From Adenophora triphylla var. japonica (lineage: Eukaryota > Streptophyta > Magnoliopsida > Asterales > Campanulaceae), in the NCBI GenBank assembly GCA_022495995.1, contig JAFEMH010002595.1:186001-250000 (forward strand): a stretch of DNA of 64,000 nucleotides, in the 5' to 3' direction. Of this stretch, positions 31,036 through 41,654 are shown one piece after another. Position numbers and translations under genes: made by a program. The stretch's first letter is position 1. Each line of letters starts with the position of its first letter. The notes below the pieces were generated by a model. The model was not told the origin of the DNA, searched no databases, and saw only the letters and a list, made by a program, of their open reading frames with translations.

Positions 31036-31983
31036 TCCGATTGAAGTTTAGGGGTACCTAGATATGATTGATGGTAGGTCGCATAAATTAGGGTTTTGCA
31101 TAGATCCAGAAGATTCAGATAGCATAGATTCATGTGGGATCAGAGTTGCACAAATTCAGATGGTTCGGTTGTAGAAATCCAGTGTTAGCAGTTAAGAGAT
31201 TCGGTCAGGATCATGGCACAGATTCAGGATCAGATTTGCAAAAAATTCATGCGGGATAAGTTTGCAGAAATCTAGATGGATCGAGGTGTTCATGGAATTG
31301 TGAGGCTATCAAACATGGATTGGAGATGATCATCGGTGAAGATATTCACTATGTGTGAATTTAGGCGATTGATAAAAAGGATATGAAGATCAAAGATGAG
31401 AACGACATCAAGAAATGCAGAGGCAACCAGATGATGCAGCATAGTGTCATAGTCGATATGGCCATGCTTGAGAATGAGTTCAGGTGCAGATCGATAAGGA
31501 GATTGACACGTGTAGCGAACGAGGTAGTGAATCATGTACAGATAGCAATAAGATGATTTGACGGTGTTAGATTCAAGAGCTCTAGGCGAAGGGCTACTTA
31601 GTGATAGAATCTTCATTAATGATGGACAATTAGGTGGGAGGATGGCTACTCAAAGTCGACCGAAAAAGAGAAGAGGAAGTATTATTCACTTAATAGAGAA
31701 GGAAGAAGAACCACATAAAGATATTGCAAAAGGCAAGGGAGGAGCTAGGTTTCAAGGTTACATTGCGAGAAATTTGGTTTGAAGAAAAGGCGAATAAGGA
31801 TGTACATATAGGAATCTCAAGTGGAGGTGATCCAGAAGATGGGGGAATCTATTGTTGCTATGTTGAAGTTATGCTCGATTTCAACTCGCCTTTTTACTTG
31901 AGCTGAGGTTTAAGTGGAAGCACGTGTTGCTCGGTGTTGTCAAGTTACAATGAAGAGGGTCTTTCTCTAGTGGGAGATTGACA
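31036..31983. other. Internal part of the copia-type element, no recognisable gene
   Basis: Short frames only, none resembling Gag or Pol. A purine-rich AGTGGGAGATTGACA ends just before the 3' LTR at 31984 and fits a copia polypurine tract. Confidence 0.65.
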
Positions 31984-32156
31984 TGTTAGTCACATAGTTC
32001 GGTTTAAGTCTCCATGAAAGATTGTTGAGTTATGGAGTCAAAACCATGAAGAGAGGAACCGAAACCAGGCAGCGGGGAAGAAGTCGGATTGCACACGAAG
32101 GGAAGATACGAAGTAAACTTTTTGGAAATAATGTGGCCATTTTATGTGGTCGCATG
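31984..32156 (+). mobile_element. Copia-type 3' LTR, left piece
   Basis: Aligns with the 5' LTR start (GGAGTC-AAACCA, GAGGAACC, AAGTCGGATTGCACA). Cut after GGTCGCATG by T5. Confidence 0.85.
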
Positions 32157-32977
32157 TGTGAATGTGTGCCCAAATTTGTGTGTTGGATTCACGCGAGTTT
32201 GAAGACATCCGGTTTAATTTGAAAAACGGAGTCGCCACGCCATTTTGATTTCCTCAAAACTTTGAAAAAAAGGGTTTATGGGTTCGAAGGTTAAGTTACC
32301 CCTTGGGAAGAACGGATCGTCGTTCACCCAAGGTGCCTTGCCGTTGCAAGTCTCCCTAGATTCCGTTTATTTTGCTTGCTTGCGTGCTTTATTGTGTGCA
32401 TGTGTTTAAAAATAAAGGGGGGGGGGAATGTCCCAAGTTGTCTTCCGGACGTACAAACCATTTATTGGTTGTCGCTCGGGATTTCTTGGATTTTATGTAT
32501 TCGGGATTTTGATCCCGTCCTCATCTTGGACTTGTGATCACCGCATTTTTAACCTCGGGACTTGCATGATCGAGAGAATGACTCCCTTTATAGTCAAATA
32601 TGAGGTTCTTTAGAAAAGGAGGGTCCTTAGCCCATCAATCCTACGCTTTAAGACGGTCGAGCTCATATAGATGCTTCATACTCGTCTTAAGCGAAAATTG
32701 GAGATATAGGGTTCAAGGTTGTCCCTTTCTAAAGAGATCATGAAACCTTTATGGAAGAAACGATGTAAAGATAGTATCTTTACACCGGTCCGTTCCAAGG
32801 TTGCTAATGGGGACATGGGGAAATGTATGTAAAAATGACATTTTAGTGAAAAGATGACATTTTTGGATGTATGAAGATACTATCTAAATTGCAGATAGAC
32901 ATCAGATTATAGCATGATGAGGGTTAAAATTAGATTACCAACTGGACAGATGAAGGTTCTGCAAACTGGCTTAAGTT

Positions 32978-33227
32978 GTCGCGTGACATAGGCTGCCTAT
33001 GTCGCGTGACATACTTAGCCACTTTGCAGGGAGCTTAACAACTGGGATTTACAGAGGCAACAAGGCATTAATATAGCCAAGTTACTTCACTGATAGACCC
33101 CAAAAACATGTATATGATCATTTCAAGGGAGCATGGAAAGGTAAAAGCCAGATTACAAGTGAAAAGATGAAGTTTCTGCAAACTGGCCAATGTTGTCGCG
33201 TGACATAGGCTGCCTATGTCGCGTGAC
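32978..33227 (-). promoter_or_regulatory. T5 3' LTR: two inner palindrome pairs downstream of the promoter
   Basis: Cores GTCGCGTGAC at 32978-32987 and 33001-33010, and again at 33195-33204 and 33218-33227; each pair is 23 bp start to start and each second site reads TATGTCGCGTGACATA. On the element's strand they lie in the transcribed leader. The other LTR has them at 42471-42503 and 42688-42720. Confidence 0.65.
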
Positions 33228-33844
33228 ATACTTAGCCACTTTGCAGAGACTTTACAGCTGGGATCTACAGAGGTAACAAGGCATTAATATAGCTAAGTTA
33301 CATCACAAATAGATCTCAGAGAGCAAGTATTTCAATAATGAACACTTCAAGAGGGTGTGGATATGAGGGATCCACACTCATCTCGAGTGTTCATGCAAAA
33401 ACAATGCCAAACCGGGGCTTATACATGAAATGTGATGCAAATGGATATGGATCTAAGCAATATAACACTAAAGCATGTAACTTTAATCAGAATACCATAT
33501 TATTAACACATTTAGCAAGTGGATCTCACATTCAAAAAGAAATAGAGAGAGGAAAAAGGGTAGAAAATCGTTACCCTTGAAGACCACGACTTTCTATATC
33601 ATGTTAGATATAGGAGCCTTCAACAGCAACCTCCAGATCTGATGTCAAGCCTTGATTCCGTGAGAACCTTTGGTTCTTGATGTGTGTGGGAAGTGTGTGT
33701 GTGGATTGGTTGAATGGTGAGTGATTTTGGGAGGATTAGTGTGTTTTGGGGGGTATGTGAGGAGAGGCAATGCTTCTGGGCGTGTTCTCTATAGAGGGGG
33801 ACTGAGTGGTGGAAGAGGGGTGCCCAAAATGAGAGGTGAAGGCC

Positions 33845-33976
33845 TCTATTTATAGGCCGTACTTTGCATGGGCTTATTATGTCGCACGACATAACAAGCC
33901 ATAATATTTTCCTTCTAGAAACATGCAAGGTGGCAAGCTTCTAGAAGTCTTCATGCCTATTATGTCGCACGACATA
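33845..33976 (-). promoter_or_regulatory. T5 3' LTR promoter: TATA box and palindromes
   Basis: CTATTTATA (33845-33853) is the TATA box read on the minus strand. Palindromes with core GTCGCACGAC lie at 33881-33890 and 33964-33973, 83 bp apart. The nearer one is about 23 bp upstream of the TATA box. Confidence 0.72.
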
Positions 33977-34213
33977 AGTAGTCACATCCAGATTCTTCTA
34001 GAAACATGCAAGGTGGCAGTCTTCTAGAAGGGAATTCCTCATAAAATAAAACGTGTTTCTTTGGCTCCAAGCAGTCCCTTCTCCCCTTAGGTGGTTTGGA
34101 ACAGTTCCGGAATTGTTCCGGAACTCTAGGAAAATCCGGGGAATTGCCGAAAAAATTACCAGAATTGTCGGAAAAATTAACCGGAAGGCATGAGCCAGAT
34201 TTGGGTACTTACA

Positions 34214-34224
34214 GAAGCCCCTCG
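34214..34224 (-). other. Polypurine tract of T5
   Basis: Plus-strand GAAGCCCCTCG next to the LTR end, the complement of CGAGGGGCTTC. Confidence 0.8.
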
Positions 34225-34336
34225 GAACGTCACTTGCAGGGCGAGTGGGGTTATCTATAGAAAAGGATCCGATCTGGCGAATGCCGAGACGGATTGGGTG
34301 ACCAAATTGGTCGAGTGGCTGGACCTTTTATGAAAG

Positions 34337-34481
34337 GCTACCTACGTATCCCGGGTGGGAATCAAGCCAAAATCGTAGTTCGGAATCCACCGGGGAAAGG
34401 GGGGCGTCATATGTGACAAATTGGCTGAACCTACAGGAGGCTACCTACGTATCACGGAGGAATCAAGCCAGGTCGTAGTTC
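34337..34481 (-). other. Two CTACG...CGTAGG modules, T5
   Basis: Copies at 34337-34382 (inner TCCC-ACCC-GGGA on the minus strand) and 34439-34481. Between the polypurine tract and them is a GACC-AATTT-GGTC stem (34300-34320), as in T2 and T6. Confidence 0.65.
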
Positions 34482-34499
34482 GAGCTTTTACTGAGTCTA

Positions 34500-34735
34500 A
34501 ATGTTATTCCTTCATCATGGAATAACGGAGATCGAAAGAGAGAGCGAAATGTTATTCCTTCATCATGGAATAACGGAGATCGCGATAGAGGTCGAAATGT
34601 TATTCCTTCACCTTGGAATAACGGAGTTCGAAAGAGAGCGAAATGTTATTCCTTCACCTTGGAATAACGGAGATCGAAAGAGATATCGAAATGTTATTCC
34701 TTCAACTTGGAATAACGGAGATCGCTAGAGAGGAT
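34500..34735. repeat. Tandem hairpin array, about 50-55-bp unit, four to five units
   Basis: Units contain TGTTATTCCTTCA and TGGAATAACGGAGATCG; GTTATTCC pairs with GGAATAAC. Confidence 0.88.
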
Positions 34736-34739
34736 GGAT

Positions 34740-35165
34740 TTTGTAAAGAAGTAGGAAGGACTCGATAATTTTTGTGAAGAAGGTGGGACGTACCCGATAA
34801 TTTTTTGTAAATAAAGTGGGACGTACCCTAATCATTTTTGTAAAGCAACGGGACGTACCCGGTCATTTTTTGTAAAAAAGGTGGGACGTACCCATAATTT
34901 TTGTAAAAGGAAGTGGGACGTACCCATAATTTTTTGTAAAAAAAGTGGGACGTACCCATAATTTTTGTAAAGAAAGTGGGACGTACCCATAATTTTTGTA
35001 AAGAAAGTTGGACGTACCCATAATTTTGTAAAGAAACGGGACGTACCCTGATAATTTTTTGTAAAGAAGATAATTTTTGTAAAAAAATGGGACGTACCCG
35101 ATAATTTTTGTAAAGAAATGGGACGTACCCGATAATTTTTTTTGTAAAGAAAGTGAGAAGGACCC
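34740..35165. repeat. Tandem array, about 32-bp unit (TTTTGTAAAGAA, GGGACGTACCC)
   Basis: About 12-13 units of TTTTTGTAAAGAAAGTGGGA followed by CGTACCCATAA. GGGACGTACCC is a near-palindrome. Minus-strand frames across it (34863-35267) are artefacts of the repeat. Confidence 0.88.
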
Positions 35166-36600
35166 TAGGGTTTTTCTAATTATGTTGAGAAATGGAATTG
35201 AGAATCCTAGAGACAAAATAATAAAACGAACCACAGGGGTAAATTTGTAAAATAGGCCACAGGGCATTACGTCAAAAACTTGAGCGTACTTCTCAATCTG
35301 TGATAGAGGTAGCTAAAGTTGTATTTTTGACAATTAGGAAACTGTCGCCTGGCGTTATCTCATTATAACGGAGGCGCTTTTTTGGGAGAAAATGTTATCA
35401 TTAGCAATTGGCACGTTACTTGAGCCTAGGGGTGATGATTTTTTTTTTTTTTTGGAAACATGGTAGGGACTGGGTCTGGATGTACATATGGAATGTGTTT
35501 GGAAATTGTTTAAGACGGGTTTCAAGCAGGTGGGGTTGTATCCCTTGGGTGCGGACTGAACTGCTGTTGTTGCTGAGATGTTGTCAACGTGGACTAGAAT
35601 TCCTTCTTGGGCTGAGACTGGGTTTAAACCTCGGGTCTTGATTAAGGTCCTTTTCTTAAACTCTGGCGCTTGAAGCTGATGCTGACTGGCTTTTATAACC
35701 AAAGCAGATGTTGAAGTGACCAAACCTCTCTTCTATGGATGGATGTGACTTATCGGAGCCCCGGGTCTGAGGAAAAAACTTTCTGCAAACGTGATCCTGG
35801 GGTTAATCTGACCAAGACTGAATCCATCTAGGGACCTAGTCTGGCAAAGCCCCGGTTGAATGAACTGAGTAGGCGAAGTGACTTGGCGAAGCCCCAGTCT
35901 GGTGACCTAGAAAAAATCCCAATCTGATTGGTACTGCGAACGTGATCCTGGGGTTAATCTGACCAAGACTGAATCCATCTAGGGACCTAGTGAAGAACTC
36001 GATGCGAACCCCAAAAATGGCTAAAGAAGCCCCAGTTTAAAGGAATGGCTTGGCAAAGACCCAACTTTGAAGAGTTCCAAGGCAGCCCTAATGCGAATTG
36101 TAGCAGAAGAGGGAAAACCTATCCTTTTTTTTTTATTATTTTTTTAGTCAATCAGTCAACCTTAAGAAGATGTGAAAGCAAAGATTTTAGAAATGTATAC
36201 ATGCAGGGGCATATTTTTTCGAAAGGTGGGAATAAATCCCGATTTTGTGTTATTTTGATGGCCTTATTCGATGTAGGCACAAAAACTCGCTTTGGGTTTG
36301 AATCTTTTGAGAGAGTATAAGCGTAGAAAGGTTGGTAAAAGTGTATGGAAGCCCCTGCTGACAGAAAATCAGTGTTTAGCACTATCTTTCCTAAGATGTA
36401 GAAAAGGAAGACTTGTCAAGACATCTGAAAACTTGTTTTATTTACAATGATCACAAGATTGCTTAAAACCCTTTATTAATGTTCGGGTTATTCAACCACT
36501 AATCTCGATATGAAAAAAACATTCTTATTAGTCATGAGGAGAAAGTCAACCAATGTCACGGATCAAGGTTGGTTGGTGTGAAAGAAAGGTTTGTGTACAG
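35166..36600. other. T5 non-coding interior where the antisense cassette would be
   Basis: No PMD-like coding on either strand. A 57-bp direct repeat occurs at 35784-35840 and 35935-35991 (CGTGATCCTGGGGTTAATCT). GCCCCAGT and GCGAAGCCCC phrases recur. A T-run is near 36125-36148. Confidence 0.6.
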
Positions 36601-36601
36601 G

Positions 36602-36811
36602 GAGGTCATTGATGAGACCGGGTTTTCTGGGATTTGACTGTGTCTATGGGAGAGGTCATTTGATGAGACCGGGTTTTCGGGAATTTGAATGTGTTTATGG
36701 AAGAGGCCACTGATGAGACCGAATTTTCGGGAATTTGAATGTGTTTATGACCGGACCATTGCTGGTTGCCTACGTTCCCCTCATTGTGAGGAGCTCAGGT
36801 CACCGTAGTTC
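36602..36811. repeat. Tandem repeat of about 55 bp, three units, plus CTACG module
   Basis: Units with TGATGAGACCGGGTTTTC and GAATTTGAATGTGTTTATG (36602-36755). Then 36765-36811, the complement of GAACTACGGTGACCTGAGC, with CCTC-ACAAT-GAGG as inner hairpin and CGTAGGCAACC. Confidence 0.75.
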
Positions 36812-37136
36812 GGCCTTGGCCGGACTATTTCAGGCTTTGGGATTTGTGGTTCCTTTAGTGAAAAGGCTTAGGATGAGATGATGAGGCGTGGGCCTCGAGA
36901 TGATTCCTTGACCAAGTCATTCTTGGACGGCTGCTTCTGATTGCTTCCTCTTTCATTGGGGGAGAAATGATTTACACGTTCCTACAGGCTTATGAAATGC
37001 TTCTGGCTTTGCTTCGACCACCCCATTGTTATCGACAACTTTCATTCTCTGAGCTTTGATTTTGCCTGTCCGTCAAGCTTTTGATTGGCGGTGCTGGGTC
37101 CTTGGCCTCATTTTTTTTTCTTTTATTATTTTTTTT
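36812..37136. other. T5 interior spacer
   Basis: Nothing recognised beyond T-rich runs at the right edge. Confidence 0.5.
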
Positions 37137-37310
37137 ATGTGCAACCCTGTTTTTTGCCTAGACTGCCCTTTTTTGGGATTTTCAGCCTAGCTGGGTATTA
37201 CTCTTTTTGCACTTCTTTTCCTTTTTTTTTATGTGCAACCCTGTTTTTTGCCTAGACTGCCCTTTTTTTTTGGGATTTTCAGCCTAGCTGGGTATTACTC
37301 TTTTTGCACT
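37137..37310 (-). repeat. A-rich duplicated module of T5
   Basis: Two copies of the complement of GTAATACCCAGCTAGGCTGA and CAGGGTTGCAC, as after pol in T2 and T6. Confidence 0.85.
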
Positions 37311-37946
37311 ACATTTTTTTCTCTTTTTTTTTTTATTTTCTGAAGCACCTGAGGGCCAAGGCGAGCCCCTGCTTGAACATTCTTGATACCCTTGAGGTCT
37401 AAGCCAAGCTCCTAGGTTGTTGTCGACATGGGGTCGATCTTTCGAAGCTGAGTGGTCTCTTGTTGTCCCTTGACGATGCCGCCGTCGTTGACTTGGTCAA
37501 GGTGATAGTGAGGACATGGTTTGGGAAAGTGTATGGCTTGATGGAGGCCTTTTGTGGGGTAAGGAAAGTGTATGGCTTAATGGCATTAGTTGACTTTCTC
37601 ACACCGATTAATCAGAATGTTAATTATTTCAAGAGATTATTCGTTGAGCAATGCAAATGATCATATAAAATAAAACCATTTCATTAAATGTAATGTAGGT
37701 GTGCAAATAATGTCTTAAGTCTAGCAAGAAAAGAAGAAGACTCTTTAATAGAAAATTAAAGATTGATTACAATGTCCGTAGAGGACTTGATTGAAAGAGA
37801 AAAGTACTAGAACCTACGAAGGTTGACTGAGAGACTATTTTTCTTTTTTTCTTTTTTTTAATCTTGCTTAAGGATAGGTAGACCCTAGTCTAGCTACTCT
37901 TCGCTGTCGGACTACATTTCTACCCTTCAGCATTGGAAGTAAATTC
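37311..37946. other. T5 post-pol remnant and deletion junction
   Basis: 37430-37560 aligns on the minus strand with T1 3003-3160, which follows integrase there. The gag remnant begins at 37947, so the whole pol gene is missing between. Confidence 0.6.
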
Positions 37947-39562
37947 TTAATGCTCTTTGATCCGAACCTTGGTCATTGACTTGGTCACCATTACGACCGC
38001 AGTGCTCGGTTTTGGTCCATTGGGGCGCTCAAGCTTGCCTGCTTTGATTAACCCTTGGACCGCTCTCTTCAAGGCTATACAGTTGTCGGTTGTGTGGCCA
38101 TAATGACTATGGAAGGTGCAATGCTCATTCATGTCGAGGAGTGTATTTGAGCTCTTTGGATGGTAGTCTCTAAGGGGCTCCAGGAGGCCTAGATTTACTA
38201 AAGCCTTGAAGATTAAGCCCATGGGTATCCCAAAATCTTCAAAATGTTCTCATTGTCTTGGAGGACCACTATTTATTGGTACCTTCTTGATGTCGTCCAT
38301 TGTACACAATGCCTTCTTTCCTTTACCAGATGTTGCAGCCGTGTTGGAAGGGTAAGGTCTATAGCGGCGAGACATTTTCAGACCAGAAGTGCTTCCCCAT
38401 GTACGAACCCTTTTTATGTAATCATCAATGTAAGCGTCAAGATTCGACTCCTTTGTGTCAGATGCGCGAGATTGGTAGGGTGAGATGGCTTGAGTCGAGC
38501 GATTGTCGACACTTTCGCTGCTAGGCTTTTCCTGTATTTTCTTAATTGGCTCTACCAATATTCCTTCGAACGAGTCAATAGGTGCATTAGGACCACACGA
38601 CCCCGCCACAAGATTGGCATCAGCAAATGAAACCACAGTAGGAAGTACCCTGGTGGGAGAGATGACAGTCTGAGCATTCAAAGCGTGACCGTGACCGTAA
38701 CCTTCCTTGTAAGTCAAACTTGAAGCATAAGAATACGAACCAAAGGATCGGGAGTGGTGAGACTCATAAGGGGCCTCATAGGGTCTGACAGCTGTCGAAG
38801 ACGGGGATATATGGCTCGTAATAGTTGAATACTAGGGAGTACCGGCCGATCCAAATGACTGGCGAAGATATGAGGTTCGAGGCACCATAAAAGTAGGACC
38901 GAACGTGTCTTGACCACACCGAGGAATGTGACCGGAAGAGCAATGTGTATGCGTACTTGGTGAGCAGGAGCAACTTGCGTAACAGCTGAGTGCAGAATTG
39001 GATGAGGAGCATTTGACCTTGTCTGACTTCCTAACTGGAGGAGAGGGGTAGAGCTTGGAGCCTGAGGAGTGAACTGATCCAAATTGGTTTGCGGGGTCAT
39101 GTCAAGCTATCGGGCTTGGGAAGCTGCAAACTGACCCATTCCAAGATGATGACCTGAACCTGACTGGGGCTGAGAAATCGGGGTAGCTGTAGCATTTGCT
39201 CTCTGTTGGTGGTGAACAAAGTTGGGTCTTATCTGAGGAGGTGAGGGCATCGGGACCCTGATGGCTTGGGACATTGGAAAGGACTATAAAGGGGTAGTCC
39301 TTGGCAAGGGATCATATGTGGATGGAGGAGGGCATTGGCTATAGGATAGAGGAGCTGAAATTGCTGCATCTGGAGTTTCATCTTCTACCAGGGAACCATT
39401 GGCTTCGACCACTATCTGAACCCTATGGCTACGGAGCGCATCAATGATCATGGCTTGTTGTTCCTCATGGACCTTATGACTCTTTTCCAGGGCTAAGGCT
39501 AGCTCTTCTTCCCTAGTCATCTGATTACTCATCCCACTGCTGTTTTCAGTCAAATCGGCCAT
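37947..39562 (-). pseudogene. T5 gag remnant
   Basis: ATG at 39562 (MADLTENSSG) is the gag start; the same start context occurs in T6 at 51471 (MAGLIANND). The first frame, rich in E and K, ends at 39284. The middle (39100-38250) is broken into several frames without a recognisable capsid domain. The last frame (38222-37947) has the nucleocapsid-type finger C-x2-H-x3-G-H-x4-C (C-T-F-H-S-H-Y-G-H-T-T-D-N-C) found in Tat/Ogre Gag. It cannot make a full Gag. Confidence 0.7.
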
Positions 39563-39835
39563 TCTCGACTCTCCGGAACCGACAAACCGAGGATTCTGGC
39601 GAACTGTCTGAGAATTTTGCGCTAACAAGTCGCTGACCCGGTATTCTCGTCAACTTCTTTCTCGCTGCGGGAAAGGGATAGGCAAGGTTTAGACTAGGAG
39701 GTAGGTGAGGTTTAGACTCGGAGGTAGGTGTTTGGGCTGAAGGCTCAAGTAACATGCACTTATCGCTTAACTTTTGCTTCAAACACATTTTCTCCTAATC
39801 CTAATTGATCGGAAAAGATGAGACCTTGAAAAGAC

Positions 39836-40065
39836 AAGATCGAAAATCGGAGAACGGACCGAAAAGGTCTCGATTAGGGATTTGACCATGAAAGGTCGGA
39901 ATAGGAAAATAGGAAATCGGACCGAGGAGGTCTCGATTAGGGATTTGACCATGAAAGGTCAGGATAGGAAAATAGGAAATTGGACCGAGGGGGTATCGAT
40001 TAGGGATTTGACCATGAAAGGTCAGGATAGGAAATCGGACCGAGGAGGTCTCGATTAGGGATTTC
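39836..40065. repeat. Tandem repeat, about 62-bp unit, four units
   Basis: Units with CGGACCGAGGAGGTCTCGAT, TAGGGATTTGACCATGAAAG and GTCAGGATAGG. GACC and GGTC can pair within the unit. Confidence 0.88.
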
Positions 40066-40369
40066 AGAGACAGGACCATGCAATTATGATTACATTAATT
40101 GTTCAAGTTTACTAAAACAATGTCTTTTATTTATTTCTATTTGGTTGGAAAAGGGGGTTTGCCCTTCTTTTTCGCAACTACTCTAGATCCTGGATCAGTG
40201 GGTTCCGTCACTACGTCTATAAGCCCCTCGTATTCCACCTGTATTTCGACCTCCCAGGGGTGGACATGCCCGAGGTCCCATAGGGCACGCGGATCCCACC
40301 GACCGAGAGTAAAGAACGCTCCTAACGGGTCTAGCGGGTCATAGGAACTTTCAACGCACGAGCGATGCG

Positions 40370-40810
40370 GATTATGGTCAAGGCAATACCGGGAAAGTCT
40401 CGTCTTTCTGCCTTAACGAAATTTTGGCAGAGTTTCGCTTGAGCGAATGACGTTTTGACTTTCGGCAATGTCCGAGAAAATAATAGGCATGGGTCGGGCG
40501 GTAAAAGCCGGATGACACAGTGTCACATTGAACTTCGTCGCATACGCCGTGCGTGAGTCAAAATCGAAGTCAATGCCGGGTCAAGATCTTGCCAATTTTT
40601 CCTTGTCGGAATTTTGGCAGAGCTTCGCTTGAGCAAAAGATCTTTGGATTTTTGGCAAAGACTCGGTCTTGACTCTTACGCATTCCGTGCGGGTCAAGGT
40701 CAAAGTCAATGTCGAAGTCAAGATCCCACCGATTTTTCTTGTCGGAATTTCGGCAGAGTTTCGCTTGAGCGAAAGATCTTGGCTTCCGTTATGAGCTAAG
40801 GCTTGACCTT
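40370..40810. repeat. Leader repeats, about 125-bp unit, T5
   Basis: Three diverged units containing GGCAGAGTTTCGCTTGAGCG and GTCAAAGTCAATG. T6 holds the same repeats on the other strand at 47310-47694. Confidence 0.75.
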
Positions 40811-41633
40811 TACGGGTATATGCAACTGGACTATATGACACGGACTAGACCAAAAACCAACCAAAAGTCACGGTTTTTTGAAATGTGTGACACGGACTGT
40901 GCATTGGTCGACACTAGCTGCCATGGGGAGGTGGGAATGATTCCGTGCGCGCCCGGGAGCATCGTAAGGCTGTCCGTGACTGCAACTGGAACCACCCCGG
41001 GTTTGAAGGACGTGCGTGCAAAGTGTACAGGATATATCAGGTGCGCGTAGTGTGCGGTCTCCTAAAAATGTTCCTTTTTGAGTTAAAACAGAGATTTTCA
41101 TAAATGTGTTTTAAAGGAATGATTTTCGGGACGGGGGAGAATGCAACAGTTAAGCACATAAATTTTCTGGGAGCCTCAGTCAGTCATGAAGCTGAGTAGC
41201 CCCAAGATGCTAGGACTGCCAGATTAACCCTGATTTTTCCTGATGGAATTGCCACTGAGGTCGCTCGGTCAGAATCCAAGGAGGATTGAGCCGTACGACT
41301 GCATGGATCAATTTTCCAGGTTCCACTCCTTTTTGCATTTTCAGGTTATTTCCTGTTCAAAGTATGCACAAGATCCAAGATGCAAATGATGCAATGCAAG
41401 GTAAAGAAAGCAAGCATGATTAATGAAATCAGCGACCGGAGTCTAACCTGCTCAAAGGGAAAAGCATTCTTTTATTTTTTTTCAAAAGGGGATACTGGTA
41501 CGTGGGATTGTTAAACCACCGGTTATCCCAAGCCCCGGGTTAGGGAGCGATACAGGAAGGTTAAGTGGTTTCCACCTATATACCAAGTATCGATTTTTTT
41601 TTTTGAAAATAAAGCTTTTCTCCTTTGGGATAT
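40811..41633. other. T5 5' leader
   Basis: No gene. 40880-41060 matches T6 47050-47250 (complement), including CCCGGGCGCGCACGGAATCA. GCCGTACGAC, a half-matching palindrome, is at 41291-41300. Confidence 0.65.
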
Positions 41634-41651
41634 TCCCCAGCGGAGTCGCCA
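41634..41651 (-). other. Primer-binding site of T5
   Basis: Minus strand TGGCGACTCCGCTGGGGA, three bases after the LTR end. Ogre/Tat elements are usually reported to use an arginine tRNA; I cannot check the match here. Confidence 0.8.
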
Positions 41652-41654
41652 AAC

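Larger units (their letters stand above)
32157..34213 (-). mobile_element. T5 3' LTR, 2057 bp
   Basis: Ends on the plus strand are TGTGAATGTG and GGTACTTACA, the complements of CACATTCACA and TGTAAGTACC. A PBS-core copy (CGGAGTCGCCA, 32227-32237) lies 70 bp from the end. A G-run near 32417-32426 is longer than in the other LTR. Confidence 0.92.

Noticed and set aside
31290..31906. Gag or Pol remnant inside the copia-type element
   Set aside because: Short frames on both strands lack any Gag, protease, integrase or RT motif.
33338..33580. 80-codon frame also found at 42831-43073
   Set aside because: It occurs twice only because both are the same place in the two T5 LTRs; there is no sign of coding selection.
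34863..35267. 134-codon minus-strand frame
   Set aside because: Reads through the 32-bp tandem array of T5.
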